Below the pieces are notes generated by a model that saw only the letters and a list, made by a program, of their open reading frames with translations, did no database searches and was not told the DNA's origin. Below, in pieces: positions 62,750 to 64,000 of a stretch of 64,000 nucleotides of DNA. The stretch is from Dinghuibacter silviterrae (lineage in GTDB: Bacteria > Bacteroidota > Bacteroidia > Chitinophagales > Chitinophagaceae), in assembly GCF_004366355.1 (NCBI RefSeq), contig NZ_SODV01000001.1, forward strand, positions 2,728,001 through 2,792,000, written 5' to 3'. A program made the translations under genes and the position numbers. The first letter of the stretch is position 1. Each line of letters opens with the position of its first letter.

Positions 62750-63805
62750 ATGCGTATCGTCACCCTGGAAGAGCACGTTTGCTTCCCTGATCTTGTACGG
62801 CAATACCTGCCTGGCGCCGGCCGGCATTCTACAGATCCTCTCGCGCCGCAGCAGGCAAACCCGCTCGCGCCGCCGCAGGCAGACCCCCTCGCGCCGCCGC
62901 AGGCGGACCCGCTTGGGTCGCTGCTCACGGGCCCGCTTGCGCCCCTGCTGGCCGACGTTGACGGCGCCCGTCTCGACGCCATGGACCAGCACGGGATCAC
63001 GTACCAGGTTCTGTCCGTCGTAGGGCCCGGGGCTGAAGCCCTGGAAGGCCCGGAGGGTGTCAACATGGCGCGGGCCTACAACGATAGGCTGGCCGCAGAG
63101 ATCCAGCACCACCCCGACCGTTTCGGCGCCTTTGCACACCTCCCCATGGCGTTGCCCTGGGCGGCGGCGGACGAGCTCGACCGGACCGTCAGCGAATACG
63201 ATTTCAAAGGAGCGTTGATCAAAGGCATGACGCAGGGTGTTTTTCTGGACGACCCCGCCTATGCACCCCTGCTCGAAAGGGCGGCGCGCCTGGACGTACC
63301 CTTGTACCTGCACCCCGGTCCGCCGCCCCCGGCGGTCGATAAGGCCTATTTCAGCGGTCTCCCCAAGGGCGCGGGGCTCCAGCTCTCCCTGTCCGGCTGG
63401 GGCTGGCACGCGGAAACCGCGCTTCACGTGTTGCGGCTGATCGTGTCCGGTACGTTCGACAAGTTTCCCGACCTCCGGATCATCATCGGCCACAACGGCG
63501 AGATGTTGCCCATGATGATGGCGCGTATCGACGAGAAGTTCAAGGTGGGTGCCACGGGTCTTCAACAAAGAAGCGTCAGCCGTACGCTCCGGGACCAGGT
63601 TTTTGTCACCACCAGCGGTATGTTTACGCTGACGCCCCTCCAGGCGGCCATCGACACCTTTGGCATCGAGCGCGTGCTTTTTTCCGTGGATTATCCGTTT
63701 AGTACCCTGGAAGAGGGGAGGCGGTTCCTGGATGGATTGCCGCTGGATAAGGAGGCCAAGATGTTGCTCGCGCATGCGAATGCGGAGCGGGTGCTCGCGA
63801 TCTAA
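62750..63805 (+). CDS. Amidohydrolase 2 family, gamma-resorcylate decarboxylase-like
   Basis: Metal-dependent TIM barrel of 351 residues. Candidate ligands: Glu7 and His9 in TLEEHVCFP, His188 in YLHPGP, Asp314 in FSVDYPF; His248 in IGHNGE is the likely catalytic His. This EEH rather than HxH start matches aromatic-acid decarboxylases of the gamma-resorcylate/dihydroxybenzoate type. Substrate is unknown. Residues about 30-60 contain an insert of three 8-residue units (PLAPPQAD), placed just after the first strand. It may be co-transcribed with the EACC1-like gene. Confidence 0.85.
   Translation: MRIVTLEEHVCFPDLVRQYLPGAGRHSTDPLAPQQANPLAPPQADPLAPPQADPLGSLLTGPLAPLLADVDGARLDAMDQHGITYQVLSVVGPGAEALEGPEGVNMARAYNDRLAAEIQHHPDRFGAFAHLPMALPWAAADELDRTVSEYDFKGALIKGMTQGVFLDDPAYAPLLERAARLDVPLYLHPGPPPPAVDKAYFSGLPKGAGLQLSLSGWGWHAETALHVLRLIVSGTFDKFPDLRIIIGHNGEMLPMMMARIDEKFKVGATGLQQRSVSRTLRDQVFVTTSGMFTLTPLQAAIDTFGIERVLFSVDYPFSTLEEGRRFLDGLPLDKEAKMLLAHANAERVLAI
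62837..62908 (+). repeat. 24-bp tandem repeat, three units, in the amidohydrolase gene
   Basis: Three 24-base units encode PLAPQQAN, PLAPPQAD, PLAPPQAD and are followed by a degenerate fourth (PLGSLLTG). They are in frame near the N-terminus of the enzyme. Confidence 0.9.
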
Positions 63806-63825
63806 GGGGGCGGCGCGCAGTAGCG

Positions 63826-63889
63826 CCCCGTGAGCCGCGCCCCCGTGCCCCCGTGCCCCCGTGCCCCCGTGCCCCGTGAGCCGCGCCCC
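63826..63889. repeat. Non-coding GC repeat between amidohydrolase and amidase genes
   Basis: Two copies of CCCCGTGAGCCGCGCCCC (63826-63843 and 63872-63889) flank four units of an 8-base GCCCCCGT repeat. No ORF explains it. It resembles the coding repeats of the window in composition. Confidence 0.85.
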
Positions 63890-63910
63890 CGCGGTTCGGG
63901 GCCGCGCCCC

Positions 63911-64000
63911 TCAGGGAATAAACGCCTTCGCAAACCCCGGCACCGCCCGCTTCGGCCTCGCCTGCTCAAAGCTATACGCCATATCCAAAAGAACGGGCTC
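63911..64000 (-). CDS. C-terminal end of an amidase-like gene, cut by the window edge
   Basis: From the right edge the - strand reads 29 codons, EPVLLDMAYSFEQARPKRAV then PGFAKAFIP and a TGA at 63911. The LLxxAYxFEQAxxxRxxP pattern is the usual C-terminus of amidase-signature enzymes. The rest of the gene lies outside the window. Confidence 0.5.
   Translation of the reverse strand, partial: EPVLLDMAYSFEQARPKRAVPGFAKAFIP

Noticed and set aside
63806-63830. Rho-independent terminator after the amidohydrolase
   Set aside because: A short GC stem (GGGGCG/CGCCCC) exists but there is no T-run.
63826-63889. CRISPR array
   Set aside because: Units are 8 bases with no unique spacers of uniform length and no cas genes.

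Overview
The window looks like GC-rich chromosome of a member of the Bacteroidota, most likely Chitinophagaceae (inference). The evidence is a SusC/SusD pair, TAnnTTTG-type promoter logic, secreted glycosidases with short Sec or lipoprotein leaders, SSS symporters, MacB/FtsX-type permeases with the Bacteroidota layout, and an ECF sigma/anti-sigma pair. No rRNA, tRNA, CRISPR array or intact insertion sequence was seen.

Positions 1-45153 hold one very large polysaccharide utilization locus (PUL). All its genes are on the + strand and almost all are joined by 4-base ATGA overlaps. It starts inside a SusC-like TonB-dependent receptor, cut by the window edge, followed by SusD. The surface and periplasmic enzymes come next: PL1-type pectate lyase, beta-helix/DUF6298 protein, GH140 apiosidase-like enzyme, GH43, SGNH esterase, BNR propeller, a GH127-sialate O-acetylesterase fusion, GH2, GH78, and a three-part fusion (BNR propeller + esterase + sugar isomerase/epimerase). 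A cytoplasmic acid-sugar module follows: FAH-family dehydratase or hydrolase, two DapA-family aldolases, Fe-alcohol dehydrogenase, PdxA2-like dehydrogenase and DUF1537 kinase. The operon ends with two SSS symporters, a beta-helix protein, a Gfo/Idh/MocA oxidoreductase, a second GH78-like enzyme and a GH106. The mix points to pectin (rhamnogalacturonan-type, with rhamnose, arabinose, uronic acids and possibly apiose) as substrate.

Positions 45154-46460 are an AT-richer scrap zone: a small membrane protein, a decayed VapBC-like toxin-antitoxin pair, a 30-residue fragment of a second GH106, and a 56-codon ORF. From 46473 to 54530 a second glycan cluster lies mostly on the - strand (GH127, DUF5703/GH95-like, GH88, DUF2264), with an AraC-family regulator on the + strand in its middle. 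The GH88 gene ends in a tail that looks built from debris of other genes, including a frameshifted TPR fragment.

Positions 54598-64000 are outside the PUL: a small membrane protein divergent from an ECF sigma factor/anti-sigma pair, two divergent MacB/FtsX permeases, a coiled membrane protein divergent from a small EACC1-like protein, a gamma-resorcylate-decarboxylase-like amidohydrolase, and the C-terminus of an amidase-like gene at the right edge.

A feature of the whole window is the presence of in-frame GC-rich Ala/Pro/Gly/Ser inserts, several of them clean tandem repeats of 15, 24, 30 or 45 nt, inside otherwise conserved enzymes. Similar repeats occur in non-coding DNA. The most unusual genes are the triple fusion at 24156-27509, the GH127-esterase fusion, and the DUF1537/PdxA2 module linked to an apiosidase-like gene.
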